DNA of 59,759 nt from Bradyrhizobium acaciae (GTDB lineage Bacteria > Pseudomonadota > Alphaproteobacteria > Rhizobiales > Xanthobacteraceae): the NCBI RefSeq assembly GCF_020889785.1, contig NZ_JACMYK010000034.1, positions 1 through 59,759 on the forward strand. Reading direction: 5' to 3'. The translations under genes and the position numbers were made by a program. The notes beneath the pieces were generated by a model. The model saw nothing but the letters and a program-made list of their open reading frames with translations. It was not told where the DNA came from and did not search any database. Of this stretch, positions 1 to 9,930 are shown in pieces (within the stretch, counting starts at the first letter, position 1; every line of letters begins with the position of its first letter).

Positions 1-534
1 CTGAGCTGCCTGGCGCTGATCATCGCGTTCCTGATCTGCCGCGCGATCGTGAGCTCGAAGCTCGGCAAGGTGCTGATCGCGGTACGCGACGCCGAGAGCC
101 GGACCCGCTTCCTCGGCTATCGCGTCGAATCCTACAAGCTGTTCGTGTTCACGCTGTCGGCCTGCATGGCCGGCGTCGCCGGGGCGCTCTATGTGCCGCA
201 GGTCGGCATCATCAATCCGAGCGAGTTCGCGCCGGCCAACTCGATCGAGGCGGTGATCTGGGTGGCGGTCGGCGGCCGCGGCACCCTGATCGGTGCCGCG
301 CTCGGCGCCGTCGTCGTCAACTACGCCAAGACGTTCTTTACCTCCGGGCCGCTCGCGCCGTACTGGCTGTTCATGCTGGGCGCGCTGTTCATCCTGGTCA
401 CGCTGCTGTTGCCCAAGGGCATCGTCGGCACCTTCAACAGCTGGTGGGAGCCGCGGCGCAGCACGGGCATCGCAGCCGACGAGGCAAGTGCCGCGCGCGA
501 AGACGGTATCAGCGCTGCGAAGATGGCGGAGTAG
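1..534 (+). CDS. urtC: Urea ABC transporter permease UrtC (3' part)
   Basis: The frame is open from the first base and ends at TAG 532-534, giving the last 177 residues of a branched-chain amino acid/urea-type ABC permease. Hydrophobic segments, the conserved stretch with NPSEFAPANSIEAVIWVAVG, and the following GGRGTLIGAALGA loop are typical of the second (LivM/UrtC) permease of this family. It would form the inner-membrane channel with UrtB. Two ATPase genes follow within a few bases and urease genes come next, which supports urea rather than amino acid as substrate. The 5' end lies outside the window. Confidence 0.9.
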   Translation: MSCLALIIAFLICRAIVSSKLGKVLIAVRDAESRTRFLGYRVESYKLFVFTLSACMAGVAGALYVPQVGIINPSEFAPANSIEAVIWVAVGGRGTLIGAALGAVVVNYAKTFFTSGPLAPYWLFMLGALFILVTLLLPKGIVGTFNSWWEPRRSTGIAADEASAAREDGISAAKMAE

Positions 535-538
535 GCAG

Positions 539-1300
539 ATGAACGTCATGGATACCCGCGCCACCTCGGCCATGCTCTATCTCGACGGCGTCCACGTCTC
601 GTTCGACGGCTTCCACGCCATCAACAATCTGTCGCTGACGCTCGCGCCCGGCGAGATGCGCGCCATCATCGGCCCGAACGGCGCCGGCAAGACCACGATG
701 ATGGACATCATCACCGGCAAGACCAAACCGGACGAGGGCACCGTGCTGTTCGACGGCACCGTCGACCTGACCCGGCTCGACGAGACCCGCATCGCCGAGC
801 TCGGCATCGGCCGCAAATTCCAGAAGCCGACCGTGTTCGAGAGCCAGACCGTGCAGGACAACCTGCTGCTCGCGCTCAACGTCGATCATTCCGTGCGCGG
901 CACGCTGTTCTGGCGCGGCAGCAAGGCCGAGTCCGAGCGGATCGACAAGGTGCTGGAGACCATCCGCCTGACCGATGCGCGCCACCGCCTTGCCGGCAGC
1001 CTGTCGCACGGCCAGAAGCAGTGGCTCGAGATCGGCATGCTGCTGGCGCAGGATCCGAAGGTGCTGCTGGTCGACGAGCCGGTCGCGGGGATGACCGATG
1101 TCGAGACCCATCTGACGGCGGAGCTGCTGAAGGAGATCAACAGGAACCACACCATCATGGTGGTCGAGCACGACATGACCTTCGTGCGCGAGCTCGGCGT
1201 CAAGGTGACATGTCTGCACGAGGGGTCGGTGCTTGCCGAAGGCTCGATCGACCAGGTGTCGTCGAACGAGCGGGTGGTTGAAGTGTATCTGGGGCGCTAG
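539..1300 (+). CDS. urtD: Urea ABC transporter ATP-binding protein UrtD
   Basis: A 253-residue ABC ATPase of the LivG/UrtD class, normal in length. Walker A is GPNGAGKT at residues 45-52, the signature is LSHGQKQWLEIG, Walker B is VLLVDEP, and the switch histidine is in VVEHDM. I chose ATG 539, four bases after urtC stops; the open frame runs further upstream but overlaps urtC and has no family similarity there. It should couple ATP hydrolysis to urea import with UrtE. Assignment to urea is inferred from the neighbouring urease operon. Confidence 0.92.
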   Translation: MNVMDTRATSAMLYLDGVHVSFDGFHAINNLSLTLAPGEMRAIIGPNGAGKTTMMDIITGKTKPDEGTVLFDGTVDLTRLDETRIAELGIGRKFQKPTVFESQTVQDNLLLALNVDHSVRGTLFWRGSKAESERIDKVLETIRLTDARHRLAGSLSHGQKQWLEIGMLLAQDPKVLLVDEPVAGMTDVETHLTAELLKEINRNHTIMVVEHDMTFVRELGVKVTCLHEGSVLAEGSIDQVSSNERVVEVYLGR

Positions 1301-1304
1301 CGCG

Positions 1305-2000
1305 ATGCTGAAGGTCGACAACATCAATCTCTATTACGGCGCGGCGCAGGCGCTGCGCGGCGTGTCGCTGACTGCCGAGCCGGGCAAGGTCACCTGCGTG
1401 CTCGGCCGCAACGGCGTCGGCAAGACCTCGCTGCTGCGCGCCATGGTCGGCCAGTATCCGATCGCCTCCGGCGCGATCAATTTCGACGGCAAGGACATCA
1501 CCGCGCTGAAACCCTATGAGCGGGCGCGGCGCGGCATCGGCTTCGTGCCGCAGGGCCGCGAGATCTTCCCGCTGCTGACGGTGGAAGAGAATTTGAAGAC
1601 CGGCTTCGGTCCGCTGAAGCGCGAGGACCGCAACATTCCCAATGACGTGTTCTCGCTGTTTCCGGTGCTGGAAACCATGCTGGGCCGCCGCGGCGGCGAC
1701 CTCTCCGGCGGCCAGCAGCAACAGCTTGCGATCGGCCGCGCGCTGGTGATGCGTCCGAAGCTCCTGCTGCTCGACGAGCCGACCGAGGGCATCCAGCCCT
1801 CGATCATCAAGGATATCGGCCGCGCCATTTCCTATCTGCGCAACCTCGGCAACATCGCCATCGTGCTGGTCGAACAATATCTCGACTTTGCCTGCGAACT
1901 CGGCGACAGTTTTGCCGTGATGGACCGGGGTGCGGTGAAATATGCCTGCGACCGCGCGAACCTCGATCCCGCCGAGATCAGCCGCCAGATGGCGCTGTAA
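1305..2000 (+). CDS. urtE: Urea ABC transporter ATP-binding protein UrtE
   Basis: A 231-residue ABC ATPase of the LivF/UrtE class. Walker A is GRNGVGKT at residues 34-41, followed by the signature LSGGQQQQLAIGRAL, Walker B LLLLDEPTEGI and a VLVEQY switch segment. The start ATG 1305 lies four bases after the urtD stop, so the two are translationally linked. Together with UrtD it would power the urea permease on the cytoplasmic face of the membrane. The next gene, ureD, begins 50 bases on, so urea import and hydrolysis are probably cotranscribed. Confidence 0.92.
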   Translation: MLKVDNINLYYGAAQALRGVSLTAEPGKVTCVLGRNGVGKTSLLRAMVGQYPIASGAINFDGKDITALKPYERARRGIGFVPQGREIFPLLTVEENLKTGFGPLKREDRNIPNDVFSLFPVLETMLGRRGGDLSGGQQQQLAIGRALVMRPKLLLLDEPTEGIQPSIIKDIGRAISYLRNLGNIAIVLVEQYLDFACELGDSFAVMDRGAVKYACDRANLDPAEISRQMAL

Positions 2001-2050
2001 ACAGGAAGTGACGCCGCCTCTCGCGGCGTGCGCAAGGGAGCGTCGGGGGA

Positions 2051-2887
2051 ATGCGGACCGGGATCGCAGGCGCGGCGGCGGCGACGTTTGCGGCGAACCG
2101 CGCCCAGGGTGCTGCGAGGTTCGAGGTGCATCGCAAAGACGGCGCCACCCGCCGCGGCGACCTGCATGAGTCGGGCTCCTTGCGTGTCCGCTTCCCGTCA
2201 CCGGAGGATGACGGGCTCTCGGCCATGTTCGTCAACACCGCCGGCGGCATTGCCGGGGGCGACCGCTTCGAGGTCGCGATCACGGCCGGTGAGGGCGCCC
2301 GCCTGACGCTGACCACGGCGGCCGCCGAGAAGGTCTATCGCGCCCCTGGCGCCGCGGCGCGGCTTGATATCTCGCTGAACGTTGCCGCGGGCGCGCATCT
2401 CTCCTGGCTGCCGCAGGAAACCATCCTGTTCGACCGCGCGCGCATCCACCGCACTTTCGACATCGACCTTGCCGAGGGCGCCTCACTGCTACTCTGCGAA
2501 ATCGTGGTGTTCGGCCGCGCCGCGATGGGCGAGACCATGCGCCATGGCGAATTCGTCGACCGCTGGCGGATGCGGCGCGGCGGCAGGCTGGTGTTTGCCG
2601 AAACGATCAGGCTCGACGGCGAGATCGGCGAGAAGCTCGCGAGACCCGCGATTGCAAATGGCGGCTGCGCGATCGGCACGGCGCTGATCGTGCCGGGCGA
2701 CGAAGCCTTGGTCGAGCGCATCCGCGAGGCGTCGGAAAGCTTCGGCGGCGAGGTCGGCATCTCAGCATGGAATGGCTTTGCAATAGCGCGCTTCTGTGCC
2801 CAAGATGCGGCCCGGCTGCGCGCCGACATGATGACGGTGCTCGGCCGCGCCTCCATCGTCCCGCTGCCGCGGCTGTGGCTCAACTAA
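2051..2887 (+). CDS. ureD: Urease accessory protein UreD
   Basis: A 278-residue protein of the UreD/UreH family, which binds apo-urease and, with UreF and UreG, delivers nickel to the active site. Recognisable stretches are NTAGGIAGGDRFEV, LTTAAAEKVYR, the WLPQETILFD motif and LLCEIVVFGR. ATG 2051 gives the usual length, with GGGGGA just upstream. It opens the urease cluster and is followed by ureA after 46 bases. Confidence 0.93.
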   Translation: MRTGIAGAAAATFAANRAQGAARFEVHRKDGATRRGDLHESGSLRVRFPSPEDDGLSAMFVNTAGGIAGGDRFEVAITAGEGARLTLTTAAAEKVYRAPGAAARLDISLNVAAGAHLSWLPQETILFDRARIHRTFDIDLAEGASLLLCEIVVFGRAAMGETMRHGEFVDRWRMRRGGRLVFAETIRLDGEIGEKLARPAIANGGCAIGTALIVPGDEALVERIREASESFGGEVGISAWNGFAIARFCAQDAARLRADMMTVLGRASIVPLPRLWLN

Positions 2888-2933
2888 AGGCCTGTGGCTC
2901 AACTAATCCTTTTAGAACGATCAGAGTGCTCGC

Positions 2934-3236
2934 ATGAATTTGTCTCCCCGCGAAAAGGACAAGCTCTTGGTTTCGATGGCCGCCATGGTGGCGCGCCGCC
3001 GGCTCGAGCGTGGCGTCAAGCTGAACCATCCCGAGGCCATTGCGCTGATCACCGACTTCATCGTCGAGGGCGCGCGCGACGGCCGCACGGTAGCCGAGCT
3101 GATGCAGGCCGGCGCCAAGGTCCTGACCCGCGCGCAGGTGATGGATGGCATCCCGGAGATGATCCACGACATCCAGGTTGAGGCGACATTCCCCGACGGC
3201 ACCAAGCTCGTTACCGTCCACGAGCCGATCCGATAG
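2934..3236 (+). CDS. ureA: Urease subunit gamma
   Basis: The 100-residue gamma subunit, starting [20 protein letters not shown] and ending in the conserved region with [15 protein letters not shown]. Length and sequence match the family along its whole extent. It is a structural subunit of the cytosolic nickel enzyme that hydrolyses urea to ammonia and carbamate. It precedes ureB by nine bases, as in three-subunit bacterial ureases. Confidence 0.97.
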   Translation: MNLSPREKDKLLVSMAAMVARRRLERGVKLNHPEAIALITDFIVEGARDGRTVAELMQAGAKVLTRAQVMDGIPEMIHDIQVEATFPDGTKLVTVHEPIR

Positions 3237-3245
3237 GAGCGCGAC

Positions 3246-3551
3246 ATGATCCCCGGCGAACTCTTCATCAAGGACGGCGAGATCGAGCTCAATGCCGGCC
3301 GCAAGACCGTGACGCTGTCGGTCGCCAACACCGGCGACCGGCCGATCCAGGTCGGCTCGCACTACCATTTCTTCGAGACCAACCCGGCGCTGAAATTCGA
3401 CCGCAGACGCGCCCGCGGCATGCGCCTCGACATCGCCGCCGGCACCGCCGTCCGCTTCGAGCCCGGCCAGACCCGCGACGTCCAGCTCGTCGCACTCGCC
3501 GGCAAACGCGTGATCTACGGTTTTCGCGCCGAGGTGAAGGGGAAGCTGTGA
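3246..3551 (+). CDS. ureB: Urease subunit beta
   Basis: The 101-residue beta subunit, beginning [19 protein letters not shown], with the conserved [14 protein letters not shown] segment and the [16 protein letters not shown] region. AGGAG lies just before ATG 3246. Normally ureC follows almost at once; here more than 1.2 kb containing a repeat-flanked DUF559 gene and an HD-domain gene separates them. The gene itself looks intact. Confidence 0.97.
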   Translation: MIPGELFIKDGEIELNAGRKTVTLSVANTGDRPIQVGSHYHFFETNPALKFDRRRARGMRLDIAAGTAVRFEPGQTRDVQLVALAGKRVIYGFRAEVKGKL

Positions 3552-3557
3552 CGGATC

Positions 3558-3627
3558 GTGAGGTGAGCACTACGGAGGGGCTCCCTCCCCCCTTGCGGGG
3601 GAGGGTTGGAGAGAGGGGTAAGCCCCG
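3558..3627. repeat. 70-bp direct repeat, left copy
   Basis: This copy begins GTGAGGTGAGCAC, then carries a C-rich/G-rich hairpin core (TCCCTCCCCCCTTGCGGGGG) and ends GAGAGGGGTAAGCCCCG. A near-identical copy of the same length lies at 4147-4216 in the same orientation, and the core recurs inverted at 4025-4063. The pair brackets the DUF559 gene. The copies differ mainly in about ten bases between the GTGAGC start and the core. Confidence 0.9.
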
Positions 3628-3663
3628 AACTCCGTCGCTGGATATTGCACTCGGGAGAGGGGT

Positions 3664-4119
3664 ATGCCGCACACTCAAGTGAGCGACATCCAGCGCGATC
3701 GCGCCAAGCAACTCCGCCGCACCATGACGCGCGCGGAGACCTTGCTGTGGCGTCATTTGAAAGCCGATCGTCTCGCCGGTCTCAACTTTCGTCGGCAGGC
3801 GCCGATTGGCAGCTACATCGCCGATTTCATCGCTCATTCCTGCAAGCTCATCGTTGAGGTCGACGGCGAGAGCCATGATTTCGAGGAGCGTATCCGTCAC
3901 GATGAACGACGGGATGCCTGGCTGAAGTCACGCGGTTATCGTGTTCTCCGTTTCACCAACGACGACGTGCTGAAGGATCTTGAAGGAGTCGCTCTGAGCA
4001 TCGCGGAAGCTGCGGAGCAAGCGACACCCCTCTCCCTAACCCTCCCCCGCAAGGGGGGAGGGAACCCGGCCACCAGTGCTTCCCTCACGTCTGACGTCGA
4101 TGGAGCGGAGAAGCTGTAA
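3664..4119 (+). CDS. DUF559 (Vsr-like endonuclease fold) protein
   Basis: A 151-residue DUF559 protein, a family related in fold to very-short-patch-repair and restriction endonucleases. Visible motifs are RRTMTRAETLLWRHLK, FRRQAPIGSYIADFI, the acidic LIVEVDGESHD strand and RDAWLKSRGYRVLRF with a following ND. The Asp and Glu in these strands resemble a PD-(D/E)XK metal site. The C-terminal TPLSLTLPRKGGG is encoded by an inverted copy of the flanking repeat, so the 3' end has run into repeat DNA. Its place inside a urease operon suggests insertion; its substrate is unknown. Confidence 0.85.
   Translation: MPHTQVSDIQRDRAKQLRRTMTRAETLLWRHLKADRLAGLNFRRQAPIGSYIADFIAHSCKLIVEVDGESHDFEERIRHDERRDAWLKSRGYRVLRFTNDDVLKDLEGVALSIAEAAEQATPLSLTLPRKGGGNPATSASLTSDVDGAEKL
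4025..4063. repeat. Inverted copy of the repeat core inside the DUF559 gene
   Basis: This stretch is the reverse complement of the core shared by the 3558 and 4147 repeats (CCTCCCCCGCAAGGGGGGAG in the middle). It lies in frame within the 3' part of the DUF559 gene and encodes the PLSLTLPRKGGG segment. It can fold against either flanking direct repeat. Confidence 0.85.
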
Positions 4120-4146
4120 TGCTGTGTGGTAGAGCTTTAAGGCAAA

Positions 4147-4216
4147 GTGAGGTGAGCACGTCAGTCAGGCTCCCTCCCCCCTTGCGGGGGAGGGTTGGGG
4201 AGAGGGGTAAGCCCCG
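4147..4216. repeat. 70-bp direct repeat, right copy
   Basis: The right partner of the 3558-3627 repeat, in the same orientation and of equal length. Recombination between the two would excise the DUF559 gene and leave one copy behind ureB. The preceding DUF559 stop context (GAGAAGCTGTAATG) also resembles the ureB stop context (GGGAAGCTGTGACG), though that match is short. Confidence 0.9.
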
Positions 4217-4286
4217 GGCGCTAATCGAAGTCGTTTTTCGATTCCGCGCCGATTGCGGTTGCGGTCAAGAGGAGGCCTCGTAGTCG

Positions 4287-4841
4287 ATGCTCCCCGCGCT
4301 CCGCCTTGTCTCCGAAGCCGCCGAGCTTGCTGCGCGCCGTCACAATGGGATGGCGCGCAAGGGGCGGGGGAGTGAGCCCTATATCAACCATCTAGCCGAG
4401 GTCGCGAACCTGCTCGCGCAGGTGACTGATGGCGCCGATGCCGAGCTGATTGCTGCCGGGTGGCTCCACGACACCATCGAGGACACCGAGACCACGCGCG
4501 AAGAGCTCGCGCAAAAATTCAGCGAACGCGTTGCCTCGCTGGTGGTCGAATGCACCGACGACATGAGCCTGCCGAAAGCCGTCCGCCGGCAGAGGCAGAT
4601 CGAGGACGCTCCGCACAAATCGCCCGACGCAAGACTGATCAAGACCGCCGACAAGGTCAGCAATATCGGTGCCCGGATCGTGCCGCATCCAAGCAAGGAT
4701 GAGCGCGACGATCTCGCCGACTATGCGGCCTGGGCGGAGAAGGTCGTTGCCGGTTGCCGGGGAATCAATCCGCGGCTTGACCGTATTTTCGATGACACCA
4801 TTGCGCGCGCCAGGGCCGCGCTGGCTGAAACTGGGGGCTGA
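4287..4841 (+). CDS. HD-domain phosphohydrolase (MESH1/SpoT-hydrolase-like)
   Basis: A 184-residue HD_4 protein resembling the hydrolase half of RelA/SpoT enzymes. The metal and catalytic set is visible: His35 (PYINHLAEV), His61-Asp62 and Glu65-Asp66 ([10 protein letters not shown]), and Asp122 ([10 protein letters not shown]). No synthetase domain is present, so it looks like a small alarmone hydrolase acting on (p)ppGpp or a related nucleotide; that role is inferred. The stop is one base before ureC ATG 4843, making it a urease operon member. GGAGG lies about 15 bases before ATG 4287. Confidence 0.85.
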   Translation: MLPALRLVSEAAELAARRHNGMARKGRGSEPYINHLAEVANLLAQVTDGADAELIAAGWLHDTIEDTETTREELAQKFSERVASLVVECTDDMSLPKAVRRQRQIEDAPHKSPDARLIKTADKVSNIGARIVPHPSKDERDDLADYAAWAEKVVAGCRGINPRLDRIFDDTIARARAALAETGG

Positions 4842-4842
4842 T

Positions 4843-6558
<1,716 letters not shown>

Positions 6559-6575
6559 AACCCGTCCCGGTAACC

Positions 6576-6632
6576 AGAGCGTTTTCGAGCGAAGTGGATT
6601 TCCGGTTCGCAGAAAGAAAACGCGTCAAAACA
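6576..6632. repeat. Dispersed repeat (AGAGCGTTTTCRAGCGAAG family)
   Basis: A 57-bp element beginning AGAGCGTTTTCGAGCGAAGT and ending near ACGCGTCAAAAC. A second copy lies at 25661-25716 with the same start and the same ACGCGTCAAAAC end. The two ends (GCGTTTT and AAAACGC) are inverted repeats, so the element can form a hairpin. It sits between ureC and the first ABM gene. Confidence 0.8.
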
Positions 6633-6669
6633 AGACTTGAGCCAAAAGAGAAAACCGGGAGGAATTTCC

Positions 6670-6969
6670 GTGATTTACGTCGTTGCCACGCTGACCATCA
6701 AGCCCGAGACCCGTGCCGAATTCATCGCTGCGGCGACGGCCTGCATCAAGGAAACCCGGAAGGAGCCCGGCAACATCGCCTACGACCTGCATGAGAGTGT
6801 CACCGATCAGGCCAAGATGGTGTTCGTCGAGCAGTGGGAAAATGCCGACGCGCTGGTGCCGCATCGCACCGCCGAGCACATGAAGACGTTCGGCCGGGTC
6901 GCGGTGAAGTGCATGGCGGCGCCGCCGAAGATCGAGGTGATCACGCCCGAGAAGGTCGACGTCCGCTAA
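6670..6969 (+). CDS. ABM-fold (antibiotic biosynthesis monooxygenase family) protein, copy 1
   Basis: A 99-residue protein of the dimeric alpha-beta barrel ABM family, reading MIYVVATLTIKPETRAEF and later VFVEQWENADAL. I chose GTG 6670: GGGAGGA lies five bases before it, and it aligns exactly with the start of the next gene, which is also 99 residues. Family members include cofactor-free monooxygenases and heme-degrading enzymes, so the chemistry cannot be read from sequence. It lies between ureC and ureE and has the same orientation. Confidence 0.85.
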   Translation: MIYVVATLTIKPETRAEFIAAATACIKETRKEPGNIAYDLHESVTDQAKMVFVEQWENADALVPHRTAEHMKTFGRVAVKCMAAPPKIEVITPEKVDVR

Positions 6970-6996
6970 AACAACAACAAGAATGGGAGAAACATC

Positions 6997-7296
6997 ATGA
7001 TCTATGTCATCGCCACCACGCCGATGAAGCCGGAAAACAAGGACGCCTTCATCAAGGGACACAAGGCGTGCATCGTCGAGACCCACAAGGAGAAGGGCTG
7101 CCTCTCCTATGAGGGGCATGTCAGCGTCAACGATCCCAATCTGTACGTGGTGGTCGAACGCTGGGAAACCCGCGACGACCTGACCGCGCACAGCAAGGCG
7201 CCGCACATGAAGGTGTGGCGCGAATATTCCGCCGACATGAAGACGGGCCCGACGATGATCGAGATCATCAGCGACGCCAAGGTTCAGAAGCTCTGA
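6997..7296 (+). CDS. ABM-fold protein, copy 2 (tandem paralog)
   Basis: A 99-residue paralog of the preceding gene: [18 protein letters not shown] aligns without gaps to copy 1, as do [12 protein letters not shown] and [25 protein letters not shown] precedes ATG 6997. The duplication lies in the urease operon, eight bases before ureE. Divergence between the copies is substantial, so this is an old duplication or a heterodimer pair. Function is unknown beyond the fold; a role tied to urea or nickel metabolism is only suggested by context. Confidence 0.85.
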   Translation: MIYVIATTPMKPENKDAFIKGHKACIVETHKEKGCLSYEGHVSVNDPNLYVVVERWETRDDLTAHSKAPHMKVWREYSADMKTGPTMIEIISDAKVQKL

Positions 7297-7304
7297 GGCA
7301 ATCG

Positions 7305-7946
7305 ATGATCCGCGCAACCAAGGTTCTGGGGCAGCATCGCTGGACGGAAGCGGCAGCCGACACCGTCGTGCTCGATTTCGACGACCGGCACCGGCGGCGG
7401 ATGGCGATGACCGGGACGCGCGGGCTCGAGTTCCTGCTCGATCTCGAGAACGCCGTCGCATTGCGCGGCGGCGATGCGCTGGTGCTGGAGGACGGCCGCC
7501 TCGTCGAGGTGGTCGCAGCGCCCGAACCGCTCGCGGAGATCCGCGGCAGCGATCCGCATCATCTGATCCGGGTCGCCTGGCATCTCGGTAACCGCCATCT
7601 GCCGACGCAGATCATGCCTAAGGGCCTGCGCATCCGCAGGGATCACGTGATCGAGGCGATGGTGAAGGGGCTAGGGGCCCGTGTCATCGAGATCGAGGCT
7701 CCGTTCGATCCCGAGGGCGGTGCCTATGCCGAGCATGCGCATGCCGACGCACCCGCGCATGGTCACACCGGGCACGATCGTGCCCATGGCCATGCGCACG
7801 ATCATGGTCACCACCACGGTGATGGACATCACCACGGTGATGGTCACCATCATGATCACGGGCATGACCACGACCATCATCATGATGAGCACTGCGACCA
7901 CGCTCATCATCACCACGACCACTCCCATGCTCATGACCACAAATGA
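7305..7946 (+). CDS. ureE: Urease accessory protein UreE (nickel metallochaperone)
   Basis: A 213-residue UreE, the dimeric chaperone that hands nickel to UreG. The N-terminal peptide-binding part is followed by the metal-binding part with [14 protein letters not shown]. The last 70 residues are an extreme His/Asp-rich tail (HHHGDG repeats, [16 protein letters not shown]) with one cysteine, far longer than the minimal form; it should bind several Ni or Zn ions. ATG 7305 is eight bases after the ABM stop. The stop overlaps the start of ureF. Confidence 0.95.
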   Translation: MIRATKVLGQHRWTEAAADTVVLDFDDRHRRRMAMTGTRGLEFLLDLENAVALRGGDALVLEDGRLVEVVAAPEPLAEIRGSDPHHLIRVAWHLGNRHLPTQIMPKGLRIRRDHVIEAMVKGLGARVIEIEAPFDPEGGAYAEHAHADAPAHGHTGHDRAHGHAHDHGHHHGDGHHHGDGHHHDHGHDHDHHHDEHCDHAHHHHDHSHAHDHK

Positions 7947-8658
7947 GCCCGATCCCGCTGCAGTGCGCGGCGGGATGGAGGAGGACGAGGCGGCCGCGCT
8001 GTACCGGTTGATGACGTGGCTGTCGCCGTCCTTTCCGGTCGGCGCGTTCGCCTATTCCAGCGGAATCGAATGGGCGGTCGAGGCCGGTGACATCACCGAT
8101 GCCGCATCGTTGCGCGGCTGGCTCGCCGCGATGCTCACCGACGGCAGCGGATTTTGCGACGCCGTGTTTCTCGCGCAGAGTTTTCGCGCGGCGTCTGATC
8201 CTGCTGGGTTGAAGGAGATCACCGAGCTTGCAGCCGCCTTCGTGCCGTCGCGCGAGCGGCAGCTCGAGACCACGACGCAGGGGCGCGCCTTCATCGAGAT
8301 TGCTCGTGCCGCCTGGAATTCACCCGGCCTCGACGCGATGGTCGCGGCCTGCGACGGACCGATCGTCTATCCAGTCGCGGTCGGCATCGTCAGCGCCGCG
8401 CATGGCATTCGGCTCGCGCCGTCGCTGCATGCCTTCCTGCATGCCGTGCTCTCGAACTGGATTTCGGCAGGCGCCCGGCTGATCCCGCTCGGGCAAACCG
8501 ACAGCCAGCGCGTGCTGGCCGATCTCGAGCCGGTCGTTGCCGCGACCGCAGGGCGGGCCAACGCGGCCTCGCTCGACCAGCTCGGCAGCGCGACCTTTCG
8601 GGCGGATCTCGCGAGCCTGCGTCACGAGACGCAATATACGAGGTTGTTTAGGTCATGA
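7933..8658 (+). CDS. ureF: Urease accessory protein UreF
   Basis: A UreF of 241 residues if started at ATG 7933, which overlaps the ureE tail by 14 bases; ATG 7975 ([12 protein letters not shown]) would give 227. UreF is the GTPase-activating partner in the UreD-UreF-UreG complex. Family hallmarks are [33 protein letters not shown] and the C-terminal region with [16 protein letters not shown]. The reading frame shared with the His-rich ureE tail upstream is a consequence of the overlap and is not coding before 7933. Confidence 0.93.
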   Translation: MTTNEPDPAAVRGGMEEDEAAALYRLMTWLSPSFPVGAFAYSSGIEWAVEAGDITDAASLRGWLAAMLTDGSGFCDAVFLAQSFRAASDPAGLKEITELAAAFVPSRERQLETTTQGRAFIEIARAAWNSPGLDAMVAACDGPIVYPVAVGIVSAAHGIRLAPSLHAFLHAVLSNWISAGARLIPLGQTDSQRVLADLEPVVAATAGRANAASLDQLGSATFRADLASLRHETQYTRLFRS

Positions 8659-8697
8659 TGCGCGACACTCTCCACCCGTCGTCCCTGCGTCCTCAAC

Positions 8698-8840
8698 CGT
8701 CGTCCCGGCGAAGGCCGGGACCCATAACCACAAGTCTCTGTGATTGTGCAACGCTGGGGCTCCAGCCTCTCGCAAGAATTCAATTCGGTGGTAATGGGTC
8801 CCGGCCCCCGTGCGCAATTGCGCACTAGGCCGGGACGACG
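8698..8840. repeat. Large palindromic intergenic repeat (CGTCCCGGCGAAGGCCGGGACCC family)
   Basis: The element starts GTCGTCCCGGCGAAGGCCGG and ends GGCCGGGACGAC, with inner arms GGGACCCATAACCAC and GTAATGGGTCCC, so the whole can fold as one long hairpin. Two relatives occur at 54121-54241 and 55920-56048. It separates ureF from ureG, which are otherwise neighbours, and could lower expression of ureG. No coding sequence is evident in it. Confidence 0.85.
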
Positions 8841-8861
8841 ATAACATAGAGAGCACATCAC

Positions 8862-9500
8862 ATGCCCACTTCTCATGGCCCACTCCGTGTCGGCGTCGGC
8901 GGTCCGGTCGGCTCCGGCAAGACCGCGCTGATGGACCTGCTCTGCAAGTCGATGCGCGAGCGCTACGACATCGCGGCGATCACCAACGACATCTACACCA
9001 AATGGGATGCGGAGTTTCTGGTGCGCTCGGGCTCGCTGACGCCGGACCGCATCGCGGGTGTCGAGACCGGCGGCTGTCCGCACACCGCGATCCGCGAGGA
9101 TGCCTCGATGAACCTCGCGGCGGTCGCCGACATGCGGGCGAAATTCCCCGATCTCGATCTGGTCCTGATCGAATCCGGCGGCGACAATCTGGCGGCGACG
9201 TTCTCGCCGGAGCTGGCGGATCTCACGATCTACGTCATCGACGTTGCTGCCGGCGACAAGATTCCCTCCAAGGGCGGCCCCGGCATCACGCGATCCGACC
9301 TTCTGGTGATCAACAAGATCGACCTCGCGCCCCATGTCGGTGCGTCGCTTGAGAAGATGGACACCGACGCCAGAAGGATGCGCGGCGAGCGGCCCTTCGT
9401 GATGACCAACCTGAAGAAGAGCGACGGCCTCGACCGCATCATCAGCTTCATCGAGACCAAGGGCGGCCTTCGGCCGCAGGCCGCCGGCAAGGCAGGCTGA
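8862..9500 (+). CDS. ureG: Urease accessory protein UreG (GTPase)
   Basis: A 212-residue SIMIBI-class GTPase. The P-loop GGPVGSGKT is at residues 13-21, the nickel-binding Cys-Pro-His motif at 72-74 ([13 protein letters not shown]), then the LIESGGDNL segment and the NKID guanine motif ([11 protein letters not shown]). It hydrolyses GTP to drive nickel loading of urease with UreD, UreF and UreE. The start [17 protein letters not shown] is normal. It is the last gene of the cluster; no obvious terminator follows, only repeat DNA. Confidence 0.96.
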   Translation: MPTSHGPLRVGVGGPVGSGKTALMDLLCKSMRERYDIAAITNDIYTKWDAEFLVRSGSLTPDRIAGVETGGCPHTAIREDASMNLAAVADMRAKFPDLDLVLIESGGDNLAATFSPELADLTIYVIDVAAGDKIPSKGGPGITRSDLLVINKIDLAPHVGASLEKMDTDARRMRGERPFVMTNLKKSDGLDRIISFIETKGGLRPQAAGKAG

Positions 9501-9557
9501 CGGCGCGGGCCAGTCGTTAATCATTGTGGCGGAGCTGCCAGCGCCAGCAGCCCGTCC

Positions 9558-9684
9558 CGTCACCCTGAGGAGCGCGTAGCGCGTCTCGAAGGGGCGACGG
9601 CCCGATTGTGGCCGTGCATCCTTCGAGGCTCGCAAGTGCTCGCACCTCCAGCGACAAAGGCGAAGCCTTTGCGCGGGGATGACG
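9558..9684. repeat. Palindromic repeat element in the gap after ureG
   Basis: The element runs from CGTCACCCTGAGGAGCGCGT to GGGGATGACG; internal segments (AGGAGCGCGTAGCGCGTCTCGAAGG and the later CCTTCGAGGCTCGC) are partly complementary. It occupies the middle of the 430-base gap between ureG and the histidine kinase gene. The remainder, 9685-9930, holds GGAACAATTTCC but no gene, promoter or RNA that I can support. Confidence 0.6.
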
Positions 9685-9930
9685 GGGCGGCAGTACCCCG
9701 CCGCAAAAAGCTGCCCAATGGCCGGAACAATTTCCAACTTTGACGATTAGCAACCTTTGGCGCCGCCAAAGACCGCCGGGTGGCGTCGTCGTTAATGTTG
9801 CCGACCGGCTCCTGTTGCGTACCGATGATCGCTATTCCATATTCCTGTGCGGCTGGCGTTCTTCGCACCCTGATCTATCGCCGCCCCCGCAGAAGCCAGA
9901 TGCCTTCAGTCCCCTTTCGCCACCCCCTGA

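Noticed and set aside
3558..4216. Insertion sequence in the urease operon
   Set aside because: No transposase, no terminal inverted repeats and no short target duplication; the flanks are direct repeats of a dispersed family.
7800..7930. Short regular repeats that look CRISPR- or satellite-like
   Set aside because: They are in frame within ureE and encode the His-rich tail; no spacers or cas genes.
9722..9760. EcfG promoter before the histidine kinase gene
   Set aside because: GGAAC is present, but the -10 position reads GATT/ATTA and it is more than 170 bases from the gene.
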